A DNA stretch of 64,000 nucleotides. It comes from Earliella scabrosa (taxonomy: Eukaryota; Basidiomycota; Agaricomycetes; Polyporales; Polyporaceae). The notes beneath the pieces were generated by a model. It searched no databases, was not told where the DNA came from, and saw only the letters and a list, made by a program, of their open reading frames with translations. The DNA lies in the NCBI GenBank assembly GCA_022605405.1, contig JABYQQ010000017.1:806001-870000 (forward strand), in the 5' to 3' direction. Each line of letters begins with the position of its first letter. Position 1 is the first letter of the stretch. The translations under genes and the position numbers were made by a program. Below are positions 47,210 to 57,930 of the stretch, piece after piece.

Positions 47210-50200
47210 TTACAGGAATCGACGAGGATCAGTCTCGTATCGTCGCTTAGTCTCTGCATCGAGTGCTTCTAGACGAGCGAACTCGTTGCGCACTTCCTCT
47301 TGCAGACGGTCGTGAATGATGCTGCGTGGGAAATGTCTGAGGATAGCCAGTCCTTCGATGTTCCGGACGCGAGAGAACATTACGTAGGCTCCTTGAAGCC
47401 CGCAGGTAGTGCTAGCTGGATCGACTATGGCGGTGTCTAGAGAGCAGCCTTGTGCCTTGTAGTCAGTGTACGAGTAAGCTGGAAGGAGTGGTAGCTGGGA
47501 TCGACTGACACTGATCTCCACTGCTCGTGATGTTTTTGTTGCAGGCACCTTGATCCATTTGACGCTGTTGGTGACGGGGAAGATTGGAACGATGTCGTCT
47601 TGAGCGGTAGGGCACAGTTTTCCGACTCCGGGTATATGGACATAAGCGACGACGGCGTAACGTCGTCCATCGTCAACATGGTATCGGATGTCACGGACAG
47701 TCCCTGAGGCTCCGTTCACTACATGATGACCGAACGCGAGATTTTCTTGGACCATAACTTTCATGCCAGGGAAGAGAGTAAGAGTTCCAATCGCGTCATG
47801 AGTGGCAGTGGACGAAAGGCCCCATAGTATCTTTTGTACGTCCTGCGGCGGCGACCCTTTGGCAATGCGGTCTCTAGAGTAGTACAGTTGCACGTCGGCG
47901 TGGAGAAGATGCGAATGGTGCTGGATGCGACGTATGTTCAAGAAATCGCGGACGTGCTTGGTGCCTACGATGATTGGGGCGTCATTAAACGCGCGGAGTT
48001 TCAATGGATCCAGCGTTTCTAATAGGCGCTGATGAAGGGTGGAGTAGTCATCGGCCCGACCTTGTCGGAATGCCTGTTCTGACCCACCTACTCGGACACG
48101 CGCGAGCAACTCGGCATATTCGACGTCTTGCTTCTGTCGCTGGTTCTTCCTCAGATGTACCACTGTCTTCACCAAACGCCACAGGTATGCACCCTTCAAA
48201 CATGTGATCCCTTGTTTCCGCTGCGTGTCATAGGAATCGCGTAAGTTGACCAAGGAATAGCTGTATAGTGGTTTCGCTCGCACTGGCTTCAGTTGGCCGA
48301 AGTCACCAGTGAAGATGACATTTATGCCTCCGAAGGGTATGTCCTCTGCTTCCGAAATACCTCTCGCTTGTTGTAGTCTTGCGGAGATCTCGGCCAAGAG
48401 CAGAGCGCCGATCATAGAGATCTCGTCTATTATGAGATATTTGACCTTAGCCCATAGCCCGATGAGGTTTTGCAGGTTGACGCCTTCTTTCCGGGGGAGC
48501 ATGAGTAGGGAGTGAATTGTGTACCCATTGATCAGAATTGCGGCTGCGCCTGTGGGGGCTGATACGAGGATCTCTTCTCGGCGGCCAAGCAACTCAAACA
48601 ATCGCAGTATTGAGTTCACGACATGGGACTTGCCTGTGCCGCCCATGCCTCCTATGTACATGAGAAGTTGCTCTCCGCCGTAACAGGCGTGGCGAGCGAC
48701 GATGTCAAATGCACGATGCTGGTCGTTGTTTCCTTGCAGTGAGTACTCGAGGGCGACTTGGTTGATCACAGAGCCTAGGTCAGTCTCCTCATTAACTGAT
48801 GTTGGGCCGGCGGGGTTCGTTGTGTCGAGTGACGAAATGTCAACTCGTCCCAAAGGGTTATCCACCCGTCTTCTGATGTTGCGAGTACGTTGCGGATCTG
48901 GCTCGTTGGGAGGAGCTGGTCGTCTGTTCCGTTTTAGGGTGCGCATACGGCTATGCTCGTTTTCTACTATATCCATATCTGCTGCTGTTGGGATGGTCGC
49001 TGCTCCGTAGTCGGCTGAAGTGTGTTGGGATGTCGCGGACCCATAGCAACTATCGATGGCGTGGAGGCCTGGGATACTAAGCATTCTTCTTAACGTTGAC
49101 ATAAGGCTCTTCTTCTCAGAGTTTGAAAGATCGGTTGCCGATTGGGCGCGGTGCGGTGGATCGTCACCCGGTTCGCCACTGGGTGGGTGGTCGAATAGAG
49201 CTTCCATGTTGAGCTCTGAGCCGTTGATGGTGCTGGGATCTGTTGGTACTCGACGAATTTGCTCTCCTATAGCCTGGTCTCGTGCGTCCTTACATTGACA
49301 GAGTACATTCATATTTTCTATGATGTCCTGATGTAGAGGTGAGATCGCGAGTCGTTGACGCTCGTATGCATCTGTCCAGGATTCGTCCTCGAAGCGGATG
49401 TCGCATTCGCTTCTCCACGGTCGGAACAGGAGAAGCACGGTGCGAGCCCACTCCTCTCTTTCTTCTGGACCGCGGTCGCCTCGAGGAATTCGATCTCCAA
49501 GAAGGACGGGTACCACCCATGTTACTCGTTTTCGGACGATGTGAGTGTCCGAATGTGGATGTTGGAAGGTGAACTCTCCACGACTCTCTTCCGGACGACC
49601 TCTCGTAGGATTGTGAAGGGTGTCTGGGTCTCCCGTAGTCCGTCGATGCAGTCGCGCGTTCTCGCATCGTTTGGTGAGCTTCTCTGTCAATCCTACAAAT
49701 TCGTATAGGGTCATGCCGTCAAAGGGAGTTGATTGGGGCCTGTACAGATAATCTTGGACTTGGTTGAGGGCTGCAATCGAGCCGGTCCCCAATGTCAATG
49801 TAACGTTCTCTTCCTCGATGTCCATACGCTCGGAGTTATGTTGCGTAGATTGTGTATTGTGGGGGGTAGCGGAGTCGTTCCTACTACATTCCTCCGTTGA
49901 TGTTTGACATCTCGATGACTGATTCTTGCGTGCAAGATAGCGCTCGAAATGTGCGAGGTGAAGCACACGGAATTGGTGGCTCATATAGTGGTCGCCTCCT
50001 CCTACAAGGTAACTCATGACTTGCGCGTGAGAGATTTCCTGTCTTGCGAGCATACTATTCACAACAGTGGTGAGGGCAGCCGAGTCATGAGAGTCAGTCC
50101 ATTCGGAGGAGCCCGCGCATCGGCGGTCTGTGCGATTGATTGCATACAGCAGTGCGGCGAGACCAAGATGTGCGGGAAGGGAGGACTTGGTAATGTAGTC

Positions 50201-51391
50201 CGTGACATAATATATGAGTGTTTTTGCGCCCTCACCCGACCCAATATGTTTTATGTCCATATTGCACTTCATGAGAAACATTACAAGGTCGTTGTAATTG
50301 GCGATGCGTGGGTGGAGGCGGCGGAGCAAAATGGAGCCTGTCTCTTCGTCTACTACGGTAGCAGGCCGAGTAGAGCCGTCGATGCGCATCCGGCACGCTT
50401 GATCATCGCGACTGTCAGTGCGCTTCAAGTATTTCCAACAGGCGAAAGTATGTTCATGCCAGTTATACTGCTCTACCAATTGGTTAACGTATAGGTCATA
50501 TGCGTTGCTGAATTGTTCGGGCGTGCAGTCCATAACACGGGGGCCCGGTTGTAAACCAGGATGAACGAACCCTTCGCGCTCAGGAATTCTAGGTCGCTTC
50601 AAAGGCTTACCGCCCGGCTCCGCAACAACCTCGCTCGTACCAAGTAGTTCACATTTGATCAAGCTCTCCAGCCATTCGAACATTTGCTGCTGGTTTTCCT
50701 GAGACTCCTGCATGAGGTCTCGCATTCTCTGGGGATTAGGATGTCCATCAATCCAAATGAGAAAGTGACAGTGCAGAGTTCCTCGACCCTGAGCCTCTAC
50801 AGTTCCGTAATATCCAGAGCACTTGCCAAAAAGCCCGCGTCCGGGACGGCCGTGACGTACGATAATGTCAAGGAAGGACGATATCATGGTGTGGAAGAAT
50901 TTTGCGCATGCTGCGGGGTGCTCGGCCACGACGAGTCTCCGTCTCCATTCGCTCAGCTCTTCACCTTGCTCCACATGCTCGAGACTCACGTCTTTTCCGG
51001 CAAGCAGTCTCACTAGTGGATGATTCACGTCAGATGGATTCAGGGTTATGAAGAAGGCGGGGGTGCCGAGGAAGTTCACCAGTGATCTGATTTCGTTGCG
51101 CATGCGGATTTTGTACCCAGTTGTTCCGGGAAGGTCGCGAGTGACCGTGCTGACTCTGTTTATCGTGTTGAGTAGGTCGCGTTCCTCGATAGTCTCCGGT
51201 AAATATTGTTTGTTCCGGTCGAATTTTCTGATCAGATTCTCCAGAAGGAGACGGTCGATATTCAGAATTCGCTGGACAATCTCGCGCTGGTGAGTCGCCT
51301 TGACCTTGAACTTTACGGAATCGCAGACCGCCTTCTTCTGCAGAATATTGTAATATACAAATGCGAAGTCGGGGTCTTTCTCGAAGGGACT
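47210..51391 (-). pseudogene. Helitron replicase/helicase, C-terminal part (HUH Rep + PIF1 helicase)
   Basis: Continuation of the split gene, about 1,393 codons to TAA. It begins with the Helitron-like N domain (FEKDPDFAFVYYNILQKK). The HUH nuclease motif GTLHCHFLIWI lies near 50.77 kb, and the paired-tyrosine region IYYVTDYITKSS lies near 50.2 kb. The PIF1-type superfamily 1 helicase has Walker A GGMGGTGKS near 48.63 kb, Walker B YLIIDEISMI near 48.43 kb, GDFGQLKPV, and the C-terminal motif YTDYKAQGCSLDTAIVDP. All catalytic motifs are present. Combined with the upstream part the coding length is 1,997 codons including stop. As it stands no intact protein can be made unless the retrotransposon is spliced or excised. 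A GTAAGTG directly at the stop is a possible extra donor. Confidence 0.9.
51387..51391 (+). repeat. target site duplication, left copy (GGACT)
   Basis: Five bases before TGTTG. The matching copy is at 57926-57930 after the terminal CATCA. Removing the element and one copy restores the Helitron reading frame, which confirms the boundaries. Confidence 0.93.
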
Positions 51392-51971
51392 TGTTGAACT
51401 TAGGGTTATCCGGCACTGTCCGGACCGATATGTCCCCATATGGACTTGTGGCTATGCGTTCACATGACGCACAGCATGGGCTATGCTTCTTCGTTACTAT
51501 ATATAGATAACTCTGCATCTGTACGATAGTTCTTTCTTTCCGGACTTTACCTCTACGTACCAGTGCGTTCTACGATGTTCCGGATAGTTCCAGACCTTAT
51601 GTCTGACTCAGACTTGGTGCTCATCCTCGCGTCATACTGACTCATCCTCGCACCATAGCCTCGTATGCCTCTTACTCATCGTCTTGTGGCTAACATGTGA
51701 CTGCTTTCTACGCCTACTCAGCTACCTTCCCTACGTCTATATAAGCAGCTCACATTTCGCCTCTGCTCTTCAGTCGTTCGCTCACTGACTGAAGAGTAAG
51801 TCTCCTACATACATATGCCTTCTACTTACTTACTGACTAAGTACTTGTAGTCTCTCTCTGTTCGACTTACAGGTACTTATCTATGCAATATAGTCGTTCG
51901 CTCACTGACTGAAGATCTCTCTCTGTTCGACTTACAGTCGGCTCCCAGCCTTCCAGGTCTGAAGTTCATCA
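51392..51971 (+). repeat. 5' LTR
   Basis: 580 bp, TGTTGAACTTAGG...AAGTTCATCA. TATATAAG at 51738-51745 is the likely TATA box, which would put transcript start near 51770. A perfect 8-bp stem, CTTCAGTC (51768-51775) with GACTGAAG (51787-51794), sits there. The words TCGTTCGCTCACTGACTGAA and TCTCTCTCTGTTCGACTTAC both occur twice, showing an internal duplication. The copy reads identical to the 3' LTR base for base in my comparison. Confidence 0.95.
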
Positions 51972-51995
51972 GGTTATGAGCCCTGCGCTCTGACC
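51972..51995 (+). promoter_or_regulatory. primer binding site, complementary to tRNA-Met anticodon arm
   Basis: Immediately after the LTR comes GGTTATGAGCCCTGCGCTCT and four more bases. Its reverse complement ends GCAGGGCTCATAACC, which has the form of a tRNA-Met anticodon stem-loop (loop containing CTCATAA, CAU anticodon) preceded by the AGAGC of a D-stem. Priming by a half-tRNA cleaved in the anticodon loop, as known for copia of Drosophila, would explain this. The tRNA itself is not in the window. Confidence 0.7.
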
Positions 51996-52483
51996 GGTTG
52001 CTACTTCGTCGACATCTTCGTGCGCACACCTCTCTCTTCGTCGACTCTCTGCCCGTGCTCCCTCCATCTTTCCTCACCTCTTGACTGTGCCCGCCGACAC
52101 TGCTGCCAGGGGGACATTCCTGCGCTCGTGACGCAGCCCTGAGCGCTTTTGTATAGTTGTCGCGTAGCTAGTACTGTTGTACAGCCTGTTGTGCTCTCGA
52201 GGCATTTGGGCTTTCAGGTATCCCTCTGCCAGGCCACGCACTTGCGCCCGCCAGCAGTTGTATCCGGGGTGCTTATCACCTTTGGAGACGGAGGACAACC
52301 GTGTGGACCCTCCTTACCGTACCCTTTGCTCTCGTATAGCTACTATAGTCTTTCTGGGCACAGTTGGCAACTTCTATCCAGATTGTCGGGATCTCCAGCT
52401 TCCTGACTCTCTTGGCTCGCCTCAATAGGTGTTCCCCATCTACCGTTTCGCACGTGGCATCGTCAATCATCGCACCCTTCTAG

Positions 52484-53029
52484 ACCACAGTTTTGGAGCC
52501 GACACCAGCATCTCCTCCCTCTGAGGCGGAAGTCGAGGATCTGATTGACTCCCAGTCGTCGTCTGACTCCTCTGACTACAAACCCACCGTCGACTCTTGT
52601 CAGGAACTTCCACACGTTCTCGACGAGGAATACCCTGCCGATTCTCATCTCCATCCGGAGGACGGCTTCTGGTACAACTGTCACCGGAGTCCTTGTCCTC
52701 ATCGGTACAACGGGGTTCCCGTTCAACCCAAAGATTATCCTGACACATTCAAGTGGGCTTTCCCCTCTCCTGACCAAGAGGATTTCCTTGCTGGAGTCAA
52801 CACTGCCCTTCCAGTCGCATCAGACACACCCTATACCACTCCTCTTCCTTTCATCGTCCTAATCCCTCCTACTCCGGAGGTTATCCCTGAGCCAATCGAG
52901 ACTCTCCCTCCTCCTCTCATCGAGTTACCTCCTCCTATTGCAACACCGCTTCCACCGGTCGCACCGGTAACAACATCCGTAGACTTCTCGGAGGACTATC
53001 TCGACTCATCGCACTTTCTCTTATCAATC
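52484..53029 (+). other. ATG-less in-frame extension upstream of Gag
   Basis: After a TAG at 52481-52483 the Gag-Pol frame is open for 182 codons before the first ATG at 53030. The would-be peptide is acidic, Ser- and Pro-rich (SSSDSSDYKPTVD, PEVIPEPIETLPPP) with a His/Cys patch (WYNCHRSPCPHRY). No ATG in any frame occurs between 51979 and 53029. It may be an untranslated leader, a non-AUG-initiated extension, or an exon joined by splicing; a pyrimidine-rich stretch ending CCACAG at 52485-52490 could be an acceptor. Confidence 0.6.
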
Positions 53030-56000
53030 ATGGGAGACGTCAAGCTCGACTCTATCCCTTCCCTTTCGTCGGCAAACCAGTACACCGACTGGTCTGCCAA
53101 GATGAAGGGCTACTTCATCTTCATGGGCTGTTGGGACGTCGTCAACGGCAAGACCAAACATCCAACTGCTGCCGACAAGCAGGAGTCCTGGGACAAGCTC
53201 GACGGGCAGGCTCGCGGCATGATGTACATGCGGGTTGCTCAGAGCTTCCATTACATCCTCGATGCGGAAATTCTCGACACCGTTACAACCAGTGGGTCCT
53301 CTACCACTACATCTCGGGAACAGACCGCAGCGGACATGTGGAAGTCCCTGAAGGACAAGTTTGGCACGCCAAACAGCGCTCACGTCTGGGGACAGTTCGA
53401 GACCCTTGTGGCTGAACCTCGGATGAACGAGCAGAAGTCCCTCCAGGATCAGATGATGCGTATCGTCAACCGCATGGATGACATCACCAAGAACAAGGTG
53501 ACGCTCTCTGCCCAGATGAAGGCCCTCCTCCTTCTGTCGAAGATTCCGGAGTCCTATCGGTCTATGATCTCTGCGCTCATGGCGACCATCGACGTCGACA
53601 AGGTCACCGTCGAGGACATCATGTCCAAGACCTTGGCCGAGGAGTCGCTGCGCAAGGCCGGACAATCCGCGAACCGGGTCTCGCAGACCAAGCCTAAGCC
53701 TAAGGGTCCTTGCTCTCACTGCGGTGGCTCTAATCATCATGAGTCTAACTGCTGGGACAAGCATCCCGAGAAGAAGCCCAAGGGCAAAGGCAAGGGAAAG
53801 GGAAAGGCGAAGGACAAGGATAAGGACAAGGACAAAGGGAATAACAAGGACAATCAGCCCCATGCGCATACCGTCGTCGAGTCTCAGTCTGTAAATGTAG
53901 TCGCGTCGTCTAACATTGTTGGTTCTTTCTACCCCGAGGCCCTCGTCGCCTCTAGTGAGAACTGGACTGCATGGCTGATGGACTCAGGTGCTTCTCAGCA
54001 TATCACGGGCGACCTAAGTGACTTCTCCGAGTATCAACCGTTTGATACGCCCATCAGCTTCAATACTGCTGATGCGAGCAACATGATCCTTGCTCTCGGG
54101 AAGGGCACAGTCCGTGGTAACACTTGGGTTGATGGTGACAAAGTTCCGATCGCGCTCACCCATGTGTACTACATCCCGAAGTTGAGAGGTCGTATCTTCT
54201 CGACAGGCACCATTGAACGCAACGGGTACTCCCTTGTTCAAGGAGATGGGAAGATGTGCATCTTTGACAAGCTGCCAGAAGGCGCTGTCAAATTTGGTTC
54301 GACGATTCGAATCAAGGGTCGCAAGATCCTTGAAGCGGAGTACAACGTCCTGAGCAATATCTACTGGGCTAAGCTCGAACTTCACAATGGCCAGCGTGTT
54401 CATCTTAACGTCAGCCGCTTTCGTACCTTGCACCGTCGCTTTGGTCATCTCGGCAAGGATGCGCTGCACCATCTCCCGAAGAACGTCCGAGGGGTTGATT
54501 CTGTTGATTCCCCTGAAGACGAAGATGAACCGTGTGAGGGATGTGCCTGGGGCAAATCCACTCGTCTCCCCTTCCCGCCTTCTGATAAGCGTGCTACGGA
54601 ACCACTCGAGCTCGTTCACACCGATCTTGATGGCCCGATGCGCACACAAGCTATCGGAGGTTACAAGTATTTCGCCGGTTTCATTGATGACTACTCCGGA
54701 CTCGCCCGTGCTTACTACCTTAAGTCGAAGTCGGATGTGTTCCAAGCGTTCCTCGACTACAAGGCGTGGGCTGAGACCCAGACCGGTCGAAAGATCAAGA
54801 AGGTCCGCTCGGACCGAGGGGGAGAATACACTTCTACCGAGTTCTCTGAGCTTCTTCGTTCGCACGGGATCGAGCACCAGAAGACTATGCCTGGCTCTCC
54901 GCAGCAGAATGGACGCGCTGAGCGCTGGAACCGTACTATCGTCGAAAAAGCCATGGCCATGCTCCATCAGGCAGGTCTTAGTCACGGTTTTTGGCAACTC
55001 GCCGTTGATGCAGCCGTTCATATCTACAATCGTCAACCGATGCGTCGACACAAATGGCAATGCCCCATCACCAAGTGGGACGGAACCGTTCCGGACGTCT
55101 CCTACTTCCGAGTGTTTGGGTGCAAAGCCTTTGTACACGTGCAGAAGGCAAAGCGCGAAGGGAAACTCGACAAGAAGGCTGTCGAGATGATCTTCGTGGG
55201 GTATGAGTCTGGTTCCAAGGGGTATAAGTTTTGGAATCCAGCCAACCGCTCTATCGTAGTGTCTCGCGATGTGACATTCGATGAAGAGTCTTTCCCTGCT
55301 CATAAACTCCCCGGCAACCATCCTGTTACCCCGGATGACCATCCGTTCCCAGATGATCAGTCTGATAAGGCTTCCGAAGCCGATGTCGACGGTCATGAGG
55401 ACGACCTCCATCCCGAGATTGTTCCTGAACTCCCAGATCTACCACCTGACCCTCCAGCGGATGCTCAGCCACCTCCAGCTGAAGCGCCTCCTCCAGCCGA
55501 CGCCCCTGCTCCTCCGCCGCCGCAACCGCCTCAACCGCCTGCTGTACCACCGCCTAAGCCTGCTCACAAGCGAGGACGTCACCCTCCAGTGGGAGAACAA
55601 CCTCCCAGCCTTGCGCGTGACAGACCACGGCGTGAGAATGCGGGTAAACGGTCCGAGTCGAAGACTCGTGATAACGTATACGGCAACGAGCCACCGGCTA
55701 AAGTCGATGCCCGGACTGATCCGGATGGCACGCAGCGAGAGGACCAAGCGCTTCTCATGTTTCTCATGGCGTCTCAGTATAAAACTGGCATTCCGAACTC
55801 CCACAAGGAAGCCATGAAGTCGCCTGAAGCTGAGAAATGGCGTGATGCGGAGAAAGCGGAGTATGACTCGTTGCTTGAGAATAAGACTTGGGTCCTTGTC
55901 CCTCGTCCGAAAGATCGGCACGTGGTCTCTAACCGCTGGGTCTATGACATCAAGCACGATGGGCGGTACAAAGCTCGTCTAGTCGCTAAGGGTTTCACTC

Positions 56001-57334
56001 AGGTGTGGGGCGAGGACTATCACGAGACCTTCTCCCCTGTGGCGCGGTTCGAGTCTATCCGGTACCTTCTTGCGCATGCAGCGCTTGAGGACTGGGACAT
56101 CGAGTCAATGGATGTCAAGACCGCGTTCCTTAACGGCGATCTGGATGAGGAGATCTACATGGAACAGCCGGAAGGTTGGATCGTTCCTGGCAAGGAGGAT
56201 CACGTGTGTCTGCTGAAAAAGGCAATCTACGGTCTTAAGCAGGCATCCCGTCAGTGGAACGTGAAAATCCACCAGTCGCTTATTAGCCTGGGATTCAAAC
56301 GGACCTATTCCGATGCCGGGATCTACGTATATCGGCGACAAGGGGGGGATCACGTTACTATCGTCGTTCTTTATGTCGACGATCTACTTCTCCTCGGCGA
56401 TCAGCCTGGCCACATACAGCACGTGAAGCGTTCACTTTCTAAGCAGTACAAGATGACGGACTTGGGACCAGTTCAACGTTTCCTTGGTCTTCGCATCACT
56501 CGTGACCGTGCTTCGCGGATCATCGAGATCGACCAGGAAGAGTACATCCAGTCCGTTCTCGAGCGCTTTCACATGGCCGACTGCAAGCCGTCGCATACCC
56601 CTCTCCCTGCTGGTGCTGTTCTAGAGTCATCTGAGCACACCGCCACCGATGTGTCGCGTCAGCGCTATCAGAGCTTGATTGGCAGTCTTCTGTACGCCAT
56701 GCTCGGTACGCGGCCCGACATAGCCTTTGCTGTCACGCGGCTTTCGAAGTTCAATGCCAATCCCTCAGACGCGCATCTTCACTATGCCAAGTATGTCCTC
56801 CGGTATCTTCAGGGTACTAAGGCGTACCGGCTGCGCTACCAGGGAGCGTCTAATGACGGTCTGATTTCGTACTCCGATTCGGACTGGGCCGAAGACCGTG
56901 ATGATCGGCATTCTACCTCTGGCTTCATCTTTCTGATGGCAGGTGCTGCTATATCGTGGGCATCGAGGCGTCAGCCTACCATTTCGCTTTCCTCGACCGA
57001 AGCGGAGTATAAAGCGGCCTCTGACACTTGTCGTCAATTGGTGTGGCTGAGGACGTTCGGTGAAGAACTCGGCGATGACATGTCTCGACCAACTCCCATG
57101 TGTCTTGACAATCAGGGGTCTATCTTCCTGTCCGTCAATCCCGTGATCGACCGCCGGACCAAGCACATCGAGGTCAGATACCACTTCATCCGAGAACAGG
57201 TGGAGTTGGGATCGACCGAGATCTTCTATGTAGCAACTGCGGATCAACTCGCCGACGCTCTGACTAAGAATGTGCCTTTGGCAATTCAGTCGAAGTTCGT
57301 CCAAGAGATTGGTCTTGCTTATGTCACATCTTGA
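53030..57334 (+). CDS. copia Gag-Pol polyprotein
   Basis: Single frame, 1,434 aa from the first ATG (MGDVKLDSIPSLSSANQ). Gag (UBN2-like) spans roughly residues 1-215, followed by a CCHC zinc knuckle C-x2-C-x4-H-x4-C near residue 228 (CSHCGGSNHHESNC) and a Lys/Asp/Gly-rich linker. Aspartic protease motif DSGAS is near residue 318. Integrase has an N-terminal HHCC domain and the D-D-35-E triad: HTD near 531, SDRGGEY near 594, and the Glu of GRAERWNR near 630. A Pro-rich linker (about residues 800-850) precedes the reverse transcriptase, whose YVDD is near 1115. RNase H has SDSDW, SSTEAEY, LDNQGS and ADALTK near the C-terminus. No frameshift separates gag and pol, as is common for copia elements in plants and fungi. 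Confidence 0.95.
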   Translation: MGDVKLDSIPSLSSANQYTDWSAKMKGYFIFMGCWDVVNGKTKHPTAADKQESWDKLDGQARGMMYMRVAQSFHYILDAEILDTVTTSGSSTTTSREQTAADMWKSLKDKFGTPNSAHVWGQFETLVAEPRMNEQKSLQDQMMRIVNRMDDITKNKVTLSAQMKALLLLSKIPESYRSMISALMATIDVDKVTVEDIMSKTLAEESLRKAGQSANRVSQTKPKPKGPCSHCGGSNHHESNCWDKHPEKKPKGKGKGKGKAKDKDKDKDKGNNKDNQPHAHTVVESQSVNVVASSNIVGSFYPEALVASSENWTAWLMDSGASQHITGDLSDFSEYQPFDTPISFNTADASNMILALGKGTVRGNTWVDGDKVPIALTHVYYIPKLRGRIFSTGTIERNGYSLVQGDGKMCIFDKLPEGAVKFGSTIRIKGRKILEAEYNVLSNIYWAKLELHNGQRVHLNVSRFRTLHRRFGHLGKDALHHLPKNVRGVDSVDSPEDEDEPCEGCAWGKSTRLPFPPSDKRATEPLELVHTDLDGPMRTQAIGGYKYFAGFIDDYSGLARAYYLKSKSDVFQAFLDYKAWAETQTGRKIKKVRSDRGGEYTSTEFSELLRSHGIEHQKTMPGSPQQNGRAERWNRTIVEKAMAMLHQAGLSHGFWQLAVDAAVHIYNRQPMRRHKWQCPITKWDGTVPDVSYFRVFGCKAFVHVQKAKREGKLDKKAVEMIFVGYESGSKGYKFWNPANRSIVVSRDVTFDEESFPAHKLPGNHPVTPDDHPFPDDQSDKASEADVDGHEDDLHPEIVPELPDLPPDPPADAQPPPAEAPPPADAPAPPPPQPPQPPAVPPPKPAHKRGRHPPVGEQPPSLARDRPRRENAGKRSESKTRDNVYGNEPPAKVDARTDPDGTQREDQALLMFLMASQYKTGIPNSHKEAMKSPEAEKWRDAEKAEYDSLLENKTWVLVPRPKDRHVVSNRWVYDIKHDGRYKARLVAKGFTQVWGEDYHETFSPVARFESIRYLLAHAALEDWDIESMDVKTAFLNGDLDEEIYMEQPEGWIVPGKEDHVCLLKKAIYGLKQASRQWNVKIHQSLISLGFKRTYSDAGIYVYRRQGGDHVTIVVLYVDDLLLLGDQPGHIQHVKRSLSKQYKMTDLGPVQRFLGLRITRDRASRIIEIDQEEYIQSVLERFHMADCKPSHTPLPAGAVLESSEHTATDVSRQRYQSLIGSLLYAMLGTRPDIAFAVTRLSKFNANPSDAHLHYAKYVLRYLQGTKAYRLRYQGASNDGLISYSDSDWAEDRDDRHSTSGFIFLMAGAAISWASRRQPTISLSSTEAEYKAASDTCRQLVWLRTFGEELGDDMSRPTPMCLDNQGSIFLSVNPVIDRRTKHIEVRYHFIREQVELGSTEIFYVATADQLADALTKNVPLAIQSKFVQEIGLAYVTS

Positions 57335-57336
57335 AC

Positions 57337-57345
57337 GAGTGGGAG
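57337..57345 (+). promoter_or_regulatory. candidate polypurine tract
   Basis: GAGTGGGAG directly abuts the 3' LTR and follows the Pol stop codon by two bases. It is short and broken by one T, but it is the only purine run at the expected place for second-strand priming. Confidence 0.6.
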
Positions 57346-57925
57346 TGTTGAACTTAGGGTTATCCGGCACTGTCCGGACCGATATGTCCCCATATGGACT
57401 TGTGGCTATGCGTTCACATGACGCACAGCATGGGCTATGCTTCTTCGTTACTATATATAGATAACTCTGCATCTGTACGATAGTTCTTTCTTTCCGGACT
57501 TTACCTCTACGTACCAGTGCGTTCTACGATGTTCCGGATAGTTCCAGACCTTATGTCTGACTCAGACTTGGTGCTCATCCTCGCGTCATACTGACTCATC
57601 CTCGCACCATAGCCTCGTATGCCTCTTACTCATCGTCTTGTGGCTAACATGTGACTGCTTTCTACGCCTACTCAGCTACCTTCCCTACGTCTATATAAGC
57701 AGCTCACATTTCGCCTCTGCTCTTCAGTCGTTCGCTCACTGACTGAAGAGTAAGTCTCCTACATACATATGCCTTCTACTTACTTACTGACTAAGTACTT
57801 GTAGTCTCTCTCTGTTCGACTTACAGGTACTTATCTATGCAATATAGTCGTTCGCTCACTGACTGAAGATCTCTCTCTGTTCGACTTACAGTCGGCTCCC
57901 AGCCTTCCAGGTCTGAAGTTCATCA
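57346..57925 (+). repeat. 3' LTR
   Basis: 580 bp, same length and, by reading, the same sequence as the 5' LTR, with TATATAAG near 57692-57699. Its right end is followed by GGACT, the repeated target site. Confidence 0.95.
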
Positions 57926-57930
57926 GGACT
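57926..57930 (+). repeat. target site duplication, right copy (GGACT)
   Basis: Direct repeat of 51387-51391, immediately outside the 3' LTR. Confidence 0.93.

Larger units (their letters stand above)
51392..57925 (+). mobile_element. Ty1/copia LTR retrotransposon, complete, nested in the Helitron gene
   Basis: 6,534 bp, bounded by two 580-bp direct LTRs that begin TG and end CA, flanked by GGACT at 51387-51391 and 57926-57930. Domain order in the single long frame is Gag, zinc knuckle, protease, integrase, reverse transcriptase, RNase H, that is, copia order with integrase before reverse transcriptase. All catalytic motifs are present and no internal stop is seen, so the element may be active. 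It is oriented opposite to the Helitron gene. Confidence 0.97.

Noticed and set aside
51392..51439. Helicase frame continuing rightward into the LTR, suggesting a gene start there
   Set aside because: The extension is LTR sequence with a perfect copy at 57.3-57.4 kb; the true continuation is across the insertion, confirmed by GGACT and the restored frame.
53024..55411. Long minus-strand frames (281 and 465 codons) opposite Gag-Pol
   Set aside because: They mirror the strongly biased codons of the + strand polyprotein, which has all catalytic motifs; the antisense peptides have none.
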